64,000 nt of DNA, taken from contig NC_054538.1 in NCBI RefSeq assembly GCF_017654505.1, forward strand, positions 54,733,786 to 54,797,785, in the 5' to 3' direction. The DNA comes from Polyodon spathula. Taxonomy: Eukaryota > Chordata > Actinopteri > Acipenseriformes > Polyodontidae. Below, in pieces: positions 37,656-50,184 of the stretch. The notes under the pieces are model-generated. The model was not told the DNA's origin. It did no database searches and was given only the letters and a program-made list of their open reading frames with translations. The position numbers were made by a program, and so were the translations under genes. How positions within the stretch are numbered: position 1 is the first letter of the stretch; every line of letters starts with the position of its first letter.

Positions 37656-38372
37656 TGTAGCAGGGGGAGATCTGTGATGACTCTGCTGGCGTGTTCACAG
37701 TGCTGCAGGAAGAGGGCAGCAGTTGTCCAACAACCACCTGTGAGTCATGGCAGTGACACGGGGAGGTGGGAAAGTGGGTGTGTGGACTTTCCCTCTCTCT
37801 GAATGGCTGGGAGGCGGGTCTTGGGGAGATTGGTAGCCCTATAAGATAATGCTCTACTGTTTCCTCAGGTCTGCCCTTTTAGACGCGCTGTGTGTGCGGA
37901 AGCGCTGGTCGAGGACCGAGAAACCAGCTGGGAGAAAGACAGCAACTAACAAGCCAGAGAGTGACAGCGGGGAACCCTTGGGCAGACCCCCGAAGTATTG
38001 TTTAGAGCAGGCAGGGAGCCACTAGAGTAGGTCGGTGATCCGGGTCGTGCGGGTAGCAACGACCGGGATAACTCTGCCGAGTGCAGCACCTTTTATTTGT
38101 AGTTTTATTACTATTTTATTTTTCCTTGTTCTTTTCACCTTCTGTTTTCATTATTATTTTGAGCACCTGCGAGTGCGCCCACAGTTAATTCAAATACCAG
38201 CTTTGGTATTTCCGTGGTGCTGTCTATCATCGTTGATAGGCAGCCCACGGACAACAGTGTCCTCTGCAGGTAAAAAGTAAAAGTGCTAAAAATAAAACTG
38301 GGCACCTGTGTGGTGTTCCAAGTACATCGGTTCTGTCTACAGTGTCATTGAATCACCCACCACCCTTCCACA
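37656..38372 (+). mobile_element. Solo LTR (717 bp) with 5-bp target duplication TGGTA
   Basis: It starts TGTAGCAGGGGGAG and ends CACCCTTCCACA. Exact TGGTA copies flank it at 37651-37655 and 38373-38377. A TATA-like ctataagataatg at about 37840, a CG-rich leader (gacgcgctgtgtgtgcgg) after it and a polyadenylation signal aataaa at about 38291 give plus orientation and U3-R-U5 order. No internal coding region remains. The element is an endogenous LTR retrotransposon relic in the AKT3 intron, antisense to the gene. Confidence 0.9.
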
Positions 38373-38377
38373 TGGTA

Positions 38378-41300
38378 ATATTTACAAAATGTACTTATTT
38401 TAACTAGCAACATTATATTTGCTCAAATGCCATATTTAATTATTAATACGTTGATAAAAAGTGGGAACAAATGGAATTGACCATTTTCGAAAAACATAAT
38501 TTTATATTCCCAAGAATGGAACAATTAGCAGCCCTAAAGATGGTTACAATTGAAGGCAGTGCAGATGCCAGTGTTTTATGCAGTAGCATAAGGCAATTTT
38601 ATGCAGGCCACCAGTTAAGCATGCAGTCTATATCCATGATAACAACCGACAGGGCTGCATAAGATCAGAGGATGATTCAAAATCAGAGGCAGAGCCACAA
38701 TACATGTCTTGTTTCAATTTAAAATAAATTGTAAAATTGTTGAGATACTTGTGAATATTATTTCAAAATTGTATAATGCAAGAAAAATATATCAAAAGGG
38801 TTAATGCACGGCCAAAGGTTTCTCAGTGATTCTTACCCTTTCTCAGTCAAAACGGCAATCAGAGCTCACAACTGTCCTATAAACTAAGTTGTGTGTCTAG
38901 AAGCTAGAAATATCACAAGGTATTAGAACTGCCTCAGAAGCACTAATTTTACAGAATCAGCATTCTGTAAATTTAAGATAGGAAATCGTATAAATTCGAA
39001 TGTTCCTAACTTGGTCATTTCCTTTACATTTAGGACTTGGTGGAGCCTTTCCTATCTGTCGGTTAGAAAAAGAAAATCTCAAAAAACAGAACAAAAAAAA
39101 AACTAGGTACATGTATTGTTATGGTTTAGATTAAGTTTTGTATTGCACTAATATTTCTGGGCATTATTATATACAGCATATTCTATAGTGAACCATAATG
39201 ATCCATTAGTATATTTTGGGATGTGTACCTTTAACAGCAATCTATGTGTAATGTCTAGATTCAGCCCCACCTCCCGTGAGAGAAGGTGGTTCGTTGTGTT
39301 ATGTACGGGGCAGCATGGAGGTGGAATTAGACAAACTCGCAAGCTACTGTTGGTGATCAAAATTATTTAGATTTGAAACTTTACTGAGGAATAAGACGTG
39401 GACTCTGCAGTGTTATTGTATTACACAGCAAGATGCTCCATTGAACTATAACCAGTGGCTCACATATGTAATGTAACAAGAAAAATACAAGTTTGGACTC
39501 TAATGTACACAATTATATTACACTTTCTTTCACACCGGAGGCACAAACATGACAGTACTGTTCTTATTTTTAGCTTTATTTTAGCCTGCAAGATTACTGT
39601 TGTCTGTTGGCATTCCTAATTAAAATACAATGCTGTTTATGACTGAAATTGAATAAGTATTGCTTATTTATTAGTTTTTAAATACTGGTATTTATTTATT
39701 ATTCGTAACTAGATTTTATTGTAGATTTTTCTGCAATTAAACCTTATATTCTTCCGTGTATAAATTTAGAGCTCTGCGTTACTTTTCCACAACTGAATGG
39801 AGTTTAGACGCCGTAACTTAAAAGCATGTATATTCTGGTGACAGTTACCTGAAGCTCGAGTTGTAACCTGCTCTTTTCAGACTCGATCGGTTGTTTACGG
39901 ATAAGACTGGCATTAGATAGGATTTTCTAACTATGTTAGGATAGGATGAGACACTTAGGAAATTGTAGACACTGCTGACTTAGGAAGTTAGGAAAAATCC
40001 TATCCTAGCCATGAAAAATAAGATAAATAAAAGCAAGTGAGGAAATTGTTGTGTAATATGGCCCCAGGAATCTAATATAAATGTCATAACATAAGAGGAC
40101 CACTCAACAGCTAGAGGACCGCTAACAAAGCCAGATAACAACCCAAACAAAGGTCAAATGACTGAAGTATAAGAAAGGTCCATTTTTGGCAGTTAATAAT
40201 GATAGTTTTTTTCAGTAGCTCCAACATTATGAACAACCTGGAATTGATCACTTCTGAAGGGATTATTGTCATTATACACTGGTAATACCATAAATAAATC
40301 ATCAAATAATTGCATTATTAAGAAACCCTTTCCTTTCTGAGTGACACTGTGATCAACGCTGCAGCAAGCAGTCTGAACAGCTGAGCCACCTATGAACACA
40401 GAGCTCTACAGGACAGGAAGAAAGACAGATGTGTTTATCTTTAGGTACATAGTTAATTGAGATGTGTTTTAGGCTACTACACACAGCCCACAATGTTGGC
40501 TATTAGAAAAAATAAATAAATAAAAAAATAAAAATGTTTGAGGTATAGGACTTATGAAATCCCAAAACTTATTTGAGATCATTTTTTAAAATCAACCCTC
40601 ATACATACTGCAAGACATTTAAATATACAGCAGTGATCTTTATTATTCTGAGAAAAAAAAATAAAAATTGTAAGAGACACATTTTAGACAGAAAGCGCAA
40701 ATAGTTAGTCTGCTACCATTGCTACTTTGTTTAGAAGCAAATGCAGTACTTTGCTGAAGCTGAAACAGACCCATTTCTGGCAGATAAGTTTCATTATTTG
40801 TGATAACTCTTCAAAGCCAAAACAGGCACTGTCTTTGTCAAGAACAAATGTCTGTAACACTGCAACATTTATTATGCTACTGCTAAATGCCAGCTACTGG
40901 TACATTACTGAATGCTGTAATGTAAAAAAAAATATTTAAAAAAACAAGCATGTTGCAGCTTCACACAATGGGATCTATTTACATCTGATATAAATCAGTG
41001 CAAGCCCACAGGAGTCTCCGGTATTACTGGAATTTAAACCCATCCGCTCTTTTATTACTCTATTTAAATAAAGTCATCACTCATAAGAACAAATCCCTGC
41101 AAGCAGTACTGTTTGTTTATTTTATTGCCAGTACCAGAGCATTCTACAGTAAGATCATTAACCCTTTTTAAAAGTTGAGTATTGCTGGAACTGCTGTCTC
41201 ATGCTACAAAAATATTTCTTGCCATTGCTCACTAGGTGGAGCTGCTCTACCGATTCCATTCAAATCTGCAGTTTCCCAGAAAACCAGCCCAATCCACCAG

Positions 41301-41532
41301 CATCATGACAAAACCTAGCATGCTAGTTTTCAACTAATCAAAGAATAAATGGTTTGCAATCACTGCAAATATCTTAGAACTGACACAAGATCATCAGCCT
41401 TAATCCTAGTAGGAATTTGGAAGTGGAAGACTTCCACATACAGACTTATAAATCAGGGTTACAAAATATATCATGCCAGGTCAAGGGGCACATCAGGGTA
41501 TTACAGACACATAATCTGTCCCACTGTTCTCA
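38378..41532 (-). other. Intronic sequence without clear genes
   Basis: Around 39905-40075 repeated AGGATAGGA and CCTATCCTA motifs form a loose inverted pair, likely an old MITE. No coding sequence is recognised in this 3.1-kb stretch. Confidence 0.4.
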
Positions 41533-41569
41533 ACTCTTAGTGATTAAAAGTATTTTAATCACTAAGAGT
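41533..41569. repeat. Perfect 17-bp hairpin with 3-nt loop
   Basis: The arm actcttagtgattaaaa (41533-41549) is the exact reverse complement of 41553-41569, with loop gta. No U-run follows on either strand. It may be the closed centre of a small palindromic element. Confidence 0.85.
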
Positions 41570-41869
41570 CAGTAGGAATGCCACATTGTCCCCTCTACCA
41601 GCACATGCTCACTCTTGTCTCCTCTAAAAGGAAATCAGTTTATTTTACACCAACAAACACCTAAAGTGACTGTCAGTTGTGAAAGTGGTTCACCGGTCTA
41701 CTGTGCAGTGCTTAATTTTTTCAATGTCAGTTTATCAAGTCCTTTGCTTCCATGCAGAGGTTTCTAAGGAAATACAGAAAGGTTGATTAGCAAAAGAGGA
41801 CATGATCAAATGAGATGGATTAAAACTATAACTAAAAAAAGTGTAATTATATCTTATATTATGATTATA

Positions 41870-41870
<1 letters not shown>

Positions 41871-41908
<38 letters not shown>

Positions 41909-41942
41909 ATATATATAGAATATATATATATTATCTATATAA
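41871..41942. repeat. Imperfect (TA)n microsatellite
   Basis: TA dinucleotides with a few C and G interruptions. A short CA run follows at about 42131-42151. Confidence 0.9.
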
Positions 41943-43998
41943 GTGGACAGCCTAATAGTTACTTCATAAGAAAGATTCACCTGTCGGATATGCATTAGCA
42001 AGTGTTTACAGAATCGACTGGTAAATCACCTGTTATTAAAATGAAGTAGTACGCTGAAACTGCATGTTTGTATTACGTATTACATGATATTTTTCTCCTA
42101 CTATGTGATACGTGACTAACACCCCCTAAACACACACACACACACACACACCCATACTACAACAATAGGCAACCGTAAGATCTTATACCAGATCCCTAGA
42201 CAACTTTTATCATATAGTTTCAAATTGAAACCTACAAAGATGGTAAGAATGATTGACAAGTTTCCAGAAGCCCTGGAAACTAAATGAAGCAAAAAAGGCT
42301 GCTTGGTGCTGGTATAAACTGTGAGTAAAGAGTTTTTTTTTTTTTATATTTTTTATTTTTTTTAACTTAGATGGCAAAATATCTACTGTAACACAAATAA
42401 CTTTTTAGCTATTTATTTATTTATTTTTTATTACAGCATACATTTTGGAACGTTTTTTTCATAGTTAAAAAACAACAAACAAAAGACATTTTGGACCCTT
42501 TGACCCCCAAAAAGTTTGAAATTAAAAGACTAAATTAGCAAGCTATTAGTTACATAACTTTATAATCAACTATCATAGTTTGAATGCACAATAGTACATT
42601 AGTAATAGTACATGGACTATAGTTACATTGTTAATATACTGAAGCACACACAACTGTGTGATTGTGAGGATGTGACTCCATACATTAACAATATGTATTT
42701 AAAAATGAGATCATTTTATTGTAAGTACGTTCACTGAAATAAATAAATAACAAAAAGTGCAAGGACAATGCATCTACAGTGCAGATTATATCCCTTTATT
42801 TTGAAATATATCTGGATTGATGGTTAAAAGGGTCAAAGAGATGCTACGGAAAAAAGGGTGTATGGGCCACAGAGCAATGAAACTTGCCATGTATCAACAA
42901 CAGACCACAAGAAAAAGGACAGTATGGCAGACACACTGTGATGCAAGATGCCAATCAAAACACCTTTGGTTCAAACTAGTGCTGGGACGAACACTGACTT
43001 TTTGGACAGTCACTCATGCTCGGATATTCGTTCATTTGCAAAAGGTAACAAAAGCCATTATATTTAATACATTATTTAGCCACTTCAGCTCCAGGACATA
43101 CGCAGGTATGTCAAAAGACAAGAGCACCTGCTTATGTCAAGCCTTGTCGCCTATTCTATGGGGTTTCTTTCAGCCTAGTGTGTCAGCCTGTGTGCTGTGG
43201 AATATTTGTTTTCCAGTCAGGGGTGTTGGGGGTTTGTCTGGTGACTTTTTGTATCTAAATCGCATTTTGCTCAAACAGCTCTTGCATCTGCGAGTGCACT
43301 GCGAATAATGGAATAATGGCAAACTTCCAGTTATCTAAATGTGTATATATAGTATTTACTTTCATTTTAGTTCAAGTTATTTGCAGTATTACAATTTTTA
43401 TTTGATATTGGTATAACGTGCTTGCTATTATTGCAAATGAAATAAGTCAACATATATGACATATAAGATGATTCAGACACCGGAAGTAGAGTTTGATGCG
43501 TGATTTGGGGATTTCGAAAACAACAACTGTGAAAGAAGGTTTTATTTTGTGAAAAAGATGAAGAAGATGTGGCCATAGAACAATACACCACACTGTTCAC
43601 CTCTGCATGCTTGTTGAGTTCACTTTCGTCTGTGCGCTCCCACTAACAACAAACAAGCAAGTATGCGTCACATGTTGTTTTTTTATTCAAATCAAATCTT
43701 ACATATGCATGGTTTCCTGTTTTTTAAAAATGTATTTTTAGAAATCTTGTGTTTTGTATGTATTATACCGTTTACAAATACAGTTTATTTTATTGTTGGT
43801 TGCATGTGCTGCTATTTTCAAAAAAACCTTTTTTCTTTTTTTATTGTGTATGATGCTTGTGTTACTGTCTTCAAAAATAGTTTTTTTTTATTATTCATAA
43901 AAAATAAAAAAAGTACATCAAATGTTTGTGTAAACTTCTATTAATGTTTAACTGGCAACTGAGCTTAAAAGGGTCATAGTATATTTATCATTGATTTA
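41943..43998 (-). other. Intronic sequence; one unassigned open frame
   Basis: A plus-strand open frame of 163 codons at 42817-43308 has no domain I recognise, and part of its DNA (gtgctgggacgaacactgac, about 42980) reads like repeat end sequence. I do not call it a gene. The remainder is AT-rich intron. Confidence 0.4.
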
Positions 43999-44628
43999 CC
44001 GTATTCCTTTGAATTTAAAATGCAGCCCAATTTACCACCCTCAATTTGAGGAAAAAATAAATTATCAAATAAATATGCATTTACAAAGATACAACCTCAA
44101 ATATGCTGTTGTACTATACAAAAACTGACACAAAACAGTGTTGTAGATTAACCACAGAGCTTGTTTATTGTGCTTCGCATTGTATAATACTTAAGATGGT
44201 GTCTCTGTCGTACACATAGCAACACTCACTTAGGGTATCACACAGGCTGGCAACACGCAACATGTAACTCAGCAACCACAACAGCACTGAACTGTGGTAT
44301 TGCTTCGCATGTCATAAAATACGGGGGTCAGATCAGCATTTCCGATCTGTACAAGCTGGTACTGTTTGTTAGAAATGCTGAAATTGTATACATTTCTCTT
44401 GGAATTCCTCAGGAAACCAATAAGTCAAGTTGTGCTTGTGCATTTGGGCAAAAGCCTTTGTTGTCTTCTCAGCAGTCTGTTACGCTGCTGTTTGTGTACG
44501 TGGGTAGTCATGTCTTTGTTGGCGATTAATACACGCATCACTATAATGTACCTGAATTTAAGACGCAGGCTATTTTTGAGAAGCAAAAAATGATTAAAAA
44601 AGCATGTTTTAAATTCAAAGGAACACAG
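43999..44628. mobile_element. Pogo/mariner-like non-autonomous element with TA duplication
   Basis: Including the flanking TA, the ends read taccgtattcctttgaattt on the left and, in reverse, tactgtgttcctttgaattt on the right; 22 of 24 bases agree. The flanking TA at 43997-43998 and 44629-44630 fits a Tc1/mariner/pogo target site. The 630-bp interior has no transposase. Similar CCTTTGAATTTAA ends are known to me from fish and tetrapod repeats, but the family name is uncertain. Confidence 0.7.
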
Positions 44629-44630
44629 TA

Positions 44631-45130
44631 TGTTGTGTCTAATATTATTTTATATCTACTTCAGGGGTAAAAATAGCAATTCAAATAATTTCAAAGTCTG
44701 GTACCTGGCATGCACATTCATTTTTACATATAGTGTTGAAGGGGTTAAAGTAGGAAAATATCCCAGGAGTAAGAATACATTCTATAGGCCTTACTTTATC
44801 CACCTAAATTAACTGCAATACAAAGGATGCCATACAGCAGTTTAAGTTAAACGTTACTTTGTTTATTCCAGAAGAAAATAGTACATAATGTAGACTATAG
44901 TTTTATCCACCATGATCAAGCTCTTCAGCAACGTCACCCACATGTACAGCACTAATGCAAAATGGCAACAGGAAAGCAAAAGCGAGCTGTGCTTACAATT
45001 ACATTTTTTTTGTTTTTTTCTTGAACCTATGCATTTTGCGACTGTGTGAATTGCCCAACACTAATGTAAGTGTATATAGCACTGTGGCAGGGCAGGAGCC
45101 TTGTGCATGAAGAGGGTTTTTGAGTAAATG

Positions 45131-45206
<76 letters not shown>

Positions 45207-46094
45207 TTATTTTAATTAATTAATGAAGTACCTGATGCTCCCTGGAGATCCTGCCTGCTGTGTATGATTACCAGATGTGGAACCTAAAATCAGTAGGTAG
45301 GTGTGTTCCAGCATTAGCTATAAAAACATTCCATTTATTCACCTCTGGGCTGAAATTCATAGATGTGTTTGTGTGTGAGAGTGTGGGAGGGAGAGAGAAC
45401 CCTGGTGGAATACCGAAGAGTGAGTAAGCAAGAAAAACTGCCGACAGCAGTGCAAGTACCTGCTGTAATCATTTTTTGCTTTCTTTGGGCCCTGGATATT
45501 TGAGTGGTGTCAGAGCATCGGTACCACAGCCAGAAACAGCCCTGATTCTGACTCATTTCCAAATCCAAAACACACCTGAGACTCCAGCTAGAGCAGTATT
45601 TGGCAAGGAAGTCGATCAGCTTGCTTGTTATTTCATCCTTGTGGGACTGTGTTTGCGGTGTTTGTTTTTTTGCCATTATGAAGTTGTCGCGCGACTCATT
45701 GTAACGTGGTGAATAGTCACAAAACAACACATGTTGTGATGTGCATTTCCGTTTTTTATCAATGATATAATTTCTGGGGGACACAGACATTTTATTTTTG
45801 CCTTTGAATGTAACGATAAAATGTCATTCAGATATTTGTCCCAGTACTAGTTCAAATGCTTTTAGTGTGTTGGGAGATCACCCCAAAGCACAAACGACAG
45901 TAAATCAAATAAATAAGCTTCCTACGTAAGTTAACAAATAAAACAAAAACAAAAACAAAAAAAACAATGCTTAAACTGTGCCCTGCAGCAAATTAACTTC
46001 TTAACGATGGGGTGCAATAACATAAAAAAGCAACTGGTGAGTGCAGCAAAACTTTCTATACATGCCCTGAACGTTTCGTTCACATTTACACTTA
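44631..46094 (-). other. Intronic sequence with a TA array
   Basis: Contains the TA array listed at 45131. A minus-strand open frame of 151 codons at 45335-45790 has no recognised domain and is not called as a gene. Confidence 0.4.
45131..45198. repeat. (TA)n microsatellite
   Basis: About 68 bp of TA dinucleotides with one phase slip, followed by a short GT run. Confidence 0.95.
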
Positions 46095-47648
46095 CAGTGT
46101 CTTGCAAAAGTATTCAGACCCTTTTTGTGAAATTACAAAAATGAAGCATAAACTTAATATTTTATTCAAAACTTGAATGCTTAAACTGAAGACTTCTAAA
46201 TGGTAAGTTACAGCAAGTGTCAGCAAAAACTAAAGAGAAAAAAACTGAAATATGTTGATTGCTTATGTATCCAGACCCGTCAACTCAATATTTGGTGGAA
46301 GCACCTTTGGCAGCAATTACAACTGCAAGTCTTTTTGGGTAAGTCTCTACCAACTTTGCACACCAGCTTGGTGCAATTTGTGCCCATTCTTCTTCCCAGA
46401 TTTGCTCAAGCTTTCTCAAGTTGCTTCAGGATCACTTATGGATAGCAGTTTTCAAATCATTCCACAGATTCTCAACAGGATTCAAGTGAGGACTTGGACT
46501 GGGCCACTCAATGACATTCACTTTCTTATTCTTAAGCCACTCCAGTGTAGCTTTGGTCTTGTGGTTTAAATCATTGTCCTGCTGAAATGTGAATTTTCTT
46601 TAGCAGACTGAAACAGGTTTTCCACTAATAGTTGCCTGTACTTTGCTCAAACCATTTCCCCTCAATCCTAACAAGCTTTCCAGTCCCTGCTGAGGAGAAG
46701 CAGCCCCATAGCATGCTGCTGCCACCACCATGCTTGACTGTAGGGATGGTGTTGACTGGGAGATGTGCTGTGTTGGGTCTGCGCCAAACAGTAATGGTTG
46801 GCATTTAGACCAAAATGTTCCAATTTGTTCTCGTCTGACCACAATACCTTTTGCTACATTTTTGCAGGATCACTCAGGTGCTTTGTTGCAAATTCCTGGC
46901 TTATTCTTAGTAATGGCTTCCTTCTTGCCACCCTGCCATACAGGCTACTTTTGTGAAGTGTTCTGGATATTGTTGACTGATTCTCTAATCTCAGCCACTG
47001 TGTAGCTCTGTAGCTCTTTCAAAGTTGTTGTTGGCCTCACAGTGGCATCCCTCACCAGTTTCTTCCTTGCCCGGCTGCTCAGTTTGGAAGGACGGCCTGA
47101 TCTAGGCAGTGTCTGGGTGGTACAATGCACCTTCCATTTCTTGATGATTGAGTAGACTGTGCTCATAGGGATTTTCAGAGACTTCGATATTTTTTCTACC
47201 CTTCTACTGATCTGTGCTTTTCAATGACATTATCCCTGACTTGCTTTGAAAGCTCCTTGGTCTTCATGGTTGAGTCTTTGCTTGAAATTCACTTCCTGAC
47301 CAAGGAACCTCACAGAGACAGGTGCTTTTATTCTGAAATCATGAAAACCACTAATATTGCACACAGACAGAGGCCATTCAACTAATTCAGTGGCTCGTTA
47401 AGGTCATTTTGTCCACCTGAATTAATTTAGGTTTTCCACAGCAAAGGGTTCAAATACTTACACTTACATTTTTATTTCATTGTAATGATCTATTTACTTC
47501 TTTATTTTTTGTTTTTGCTTCGAATGTATGGAGTAGGTTGTGTATATAACACATATTAATTCCTACTTCAAAGTGTCATGACTGCAAGCTTTAAAGTAAC
47601 AAAATGTGAAAACTTGTGAGAGGGTCTGAATACTTTTGCAAGGCACTG
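46095..47648 (-). mobile_element. Tc1 transposon, full length but inactive
   Basis: The ends read CAGTGTCTTGCAAAAGTATT from 46095 and, in reverse from 47648, CAGTGCCTTGCAAAAGTATT; 27 of the first 28 bases agree. TA flanks both sides (46093-46094 and 47649-47650). The 1554-bp length is right for an autonomous Tc1 element. It is a different Tc1 family from the copy at 3786. The interior transposase is broken. Confidence 0.92.
46250..47268 (-). pseudogene. Tc1 transposase pseudogene
   Basis: The reading starts near 47268 (MKTKELSK-like) and includes STVYSIIKKWKVHCTTQTLP followed by RSGRPSKLSSRARKKLVRDA, the second helix-turn-helix with an intact GRPR box, at about 47165-47030. Stops and frameshifts occur before this block and after about 46945, and catalytic blocks are only traceable in mixed frames. 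No functional enzyme is encoded. Confidence 0.8.
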
Positions 47649-48307
47649 TATAAAGTGGGGGGAAAAAAGGCAATTTGGTGATTAGCCCGTTTCCAAAAAA
47701 CCTTCGAGACCTCTATCCGGAAGAGCGCGTGTGCATGACGTCACACCAGGACATTCATTGTTTTAAACAAATGCAGTAGATGGAGGACATAAGTGAAAGC
47801 GATGTTACCGGTTCGGATGTTTTAGCATCTTCAAACATCAGAAATGTTGGTCTTGTGCTTCATTTATACTGGCTTCACAATGTTTAAAAAAAAAAAAAAA
47901 AAAAAAAGCTAGTTTACATTTGCACTTACGTCTCTCTCTTTGTTGTAGTCTGTTGATGGTAGAGTAGCACATGACTTTGTGTCAGTTTCAGGTTTTTAAT
48001 TCGATAATTCGTATTTACAGTATAATCGTAAATCTGATATAGCCTACATCAACATCATGAAAGTAGCCTAAGACATTTTCGCAGGTCGGATGGGGAAAAT
48101 AATAATAAATAAATAAAGTTGAAGTTTATGTTAAGATTGGAGATATAAATAATCCGGAGGCAGAAGCTCTTACACAGGAGTGTCCCAACAAAATCAAGAG
48201 ATTTCACAGGAATGCATATGAGAACGTGACATAACGTGTTCATTTTATCATATTACTTATTAATAATGTACATGGGAGGTTGTTGGCTATATAATCGAGT
48301 CACTGTT

Positions 48308-48691
48308 TCATCCAACATCATCACTATAATGAAATGACAGGATCATGCCCTTACCCTCAGACCACTCTCTTTCTGGCAGCCGCTCGAGTCCCGGTGATTT
48401 TAACTTTTTTTTACTAGAAGATGCTGCTGGATAAATGGATGGTTCTGCATCCTTATTTAATTTAAGTTTTTTAACAGCACTCATCTTGAACATCATTAAA
48501 TTAATAAAGCTGTCTTTGGTAAAGTAGGTGCTGCAGATGCAGCTGCTGTCGGGCTTAGCATCCCAATCCCTGGTCCTCCTCACGAACTTCACCCATTGTC
48601 GGTATTGTACCGGCTCTTTAGAAAACTCATGGAGAGATACCAATGGCCCTGCTGTGTTGGAGCAACCCTATATTGCACATCTATTTACCAC
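48308..48691 (-). pseudogene. THAP zinc-finger domain, broken
   Basis: THAP domains are C2CH zinc modules that bind DNA, found in THAP proteins and P-element transposases. The minus-strand frame reads NRC then AI, stop, GCSNTAGPLVSLHEF, then YRQWVKFVRRTRDWDAKPDS and ICSTYFTKDSF. Both N-terminal Cys codons (48679, 48664) are present but a TAG lies between them and the expected start codon is GTG (48691). The ligand His of the ICSxHF box is Tyr. Three lesions in one domain mark it as dead. After the domain only about 40 more residues follow, with no transposase homology. Confidence 0.78.
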
Positions 48692-48759
48692 GGTATCTCT
48701 CCCCTGGGTATGTTGTGTTTTGGCGAGTGGTTTTTGTGAACGTTAATGCAGGAAAGCAG

Positions 48760-48760
<1 letters not shown>

Positions 48761-48793
<33 letters not shown>
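48761..48793. repeat. Poly-G run of 33 bases
   Basis: An uninterrupted G homopolymer, next to the THAP relic. Such runs can form quadruplexes and are prone to length errors in assemblies. Confidence 0.95.
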
Positions 48794-48796
<3 letters not shown>

Positions 48797-48824
48797 GTGG
48801 TGAGCTTGTCCTGGTGTGACATCA

Positions 48825-50184
48825 AGCATAAATTAGCTGCAGCTTCGAGTGAGCTGGACTTTTCAGAGGTGTCAACTTCAGAGTTGTTTTTTATACACTT
48901 AACGTTAAAACGTATACATTAAAACTACACAGATACTTTTATTGACCTACCAACAGTACTACAGAAGTGAATCCTGAAAAAAAAAATTATCCTGACAGAC
49001 CACTTAATCAGTCTGCCCAGTGTGCAGGGCTCTGTCAGCGAATGGAAAGCCAAACAAACAAGGACAAGCCGACAGAAGTGGGGGACTGATCCGCCCTAAA
49101 CATTCCAGTGTGGATTAGAAGCTCAGTCTCCAGTGGAGATCCCTGTGTGAAGCTATAAACTCAGATTCAACACTATTTTGGCAATGAGGAGCAAAACCGC
49201 ACTACCATCCAGACGGCTTAGCACCTCTGGATGGAGGTTACATGTTTGAATTTACAGTACAGCAGGGGTGGTCAACCTCTCACAGACCAAGAGTCAAGGA
49301 AATAAAACACACAGTGACAAAGAGCCACAAACTTTAAAAAGTGCTTAATTTAGCAATTCACTGATGTTTTCTACTACAATTACTATCACACAAGCTATTA
49401 AATGAAGCTGAACTTTATTTTTTCCATACATTTTCACTATATATAAAAGCACAGTTTTGTTTTTGTTTCTTATTTGGGTGAGCAGCTAACTATAGTTTAT
49501 TTTCTTATACCACATAAAGGCAGGTTCTGTACTCAGTGTGACTTTTGGCATTCTTCAATACGCACATTGCTAGGTTCTGAATGCAGCTGTACTTCAATGT
49601 CACTATTTAGATTTGAGATGGATACATTCTACCGTGTGATGTGAGAGCTGCAGGATTGAAATTTGCTTTTGCAGTTGATTGTTGTTTGGACATAGGAGTG
49701 CAATAACATCCCTAAGGCATGTTTTCACAAACTCACCTTCGGAGTAGGGTTATTTGCACGGGCAATGTTCCAGGCCACTTGTTCGGAATAGGCTAGAGTC
49801 ATGGTCTAAGACTTGTTTGGCAAATCTGGTCAACACTTGCGTTTGGTTATCCATTTGCTTTTTACCGACAGCAGTCATTTTGACGGGTATATTTTAATCA
49901 GCTCCGATATGAAAATGAAATACAAACTTTCAATTATAACTCAAAAGATGTATTCATGAACATAATATCTAACATTTGCATAGCAGAAACACCACATTTA
50001 AATGGAAAAAATAAACACAATGTTTATTTTCAAAATTAGCACATACAACACATGACTAGCATGGTGATTCTAGTGTTAACTTTTAAAATACAGAAGTTCA
50101 GAGTCTTTTGGAAATTCTTTGTCAATGCGGGCATGGTTTGTAATGAAATAATGCTGCAGATTTGAATTGGGACATAAAAGGCAA
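48825..50184 (-). other. Intronic sequence; possible hAT-type end at 49262
   Basis: The stretch caggggtggtcaacctctca at about 49263 resembles a hAT-type terminal repeat, but the other end was not located. No gene is seen. Confidence 0.35.

Larger units (their letters stand above)
47736..48824. other. 1.09-kb segment bounded by 17-bp inverted repeats around a THAP relic
   Basis: Bases 47736-47752 (tgacgtcacaccaggac) and 48808-48824 (gtcctggtgtgacatca) are inverted copies with 16 of 17 bases matching. The broken THAP domain and a 33-base G-run lie between. No flanking target duplication is evident and the match does not extend past 17 bp. It could be the remains of a THAP-bearing DNA transposon or coincidence around a retrocopy. 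Confidence 0.45.

Noticed and set aside
42817..43308. 163-codon plus-strand open frame
   Set aside because: No recognisable domain, and part of the DNA reads like repeat sequence; could be chance.
45335..45790. 151-codon minus-strand open frame
   Set aside because: No recognisable domain, no promoter or splice context, low-complexity C-terminus.
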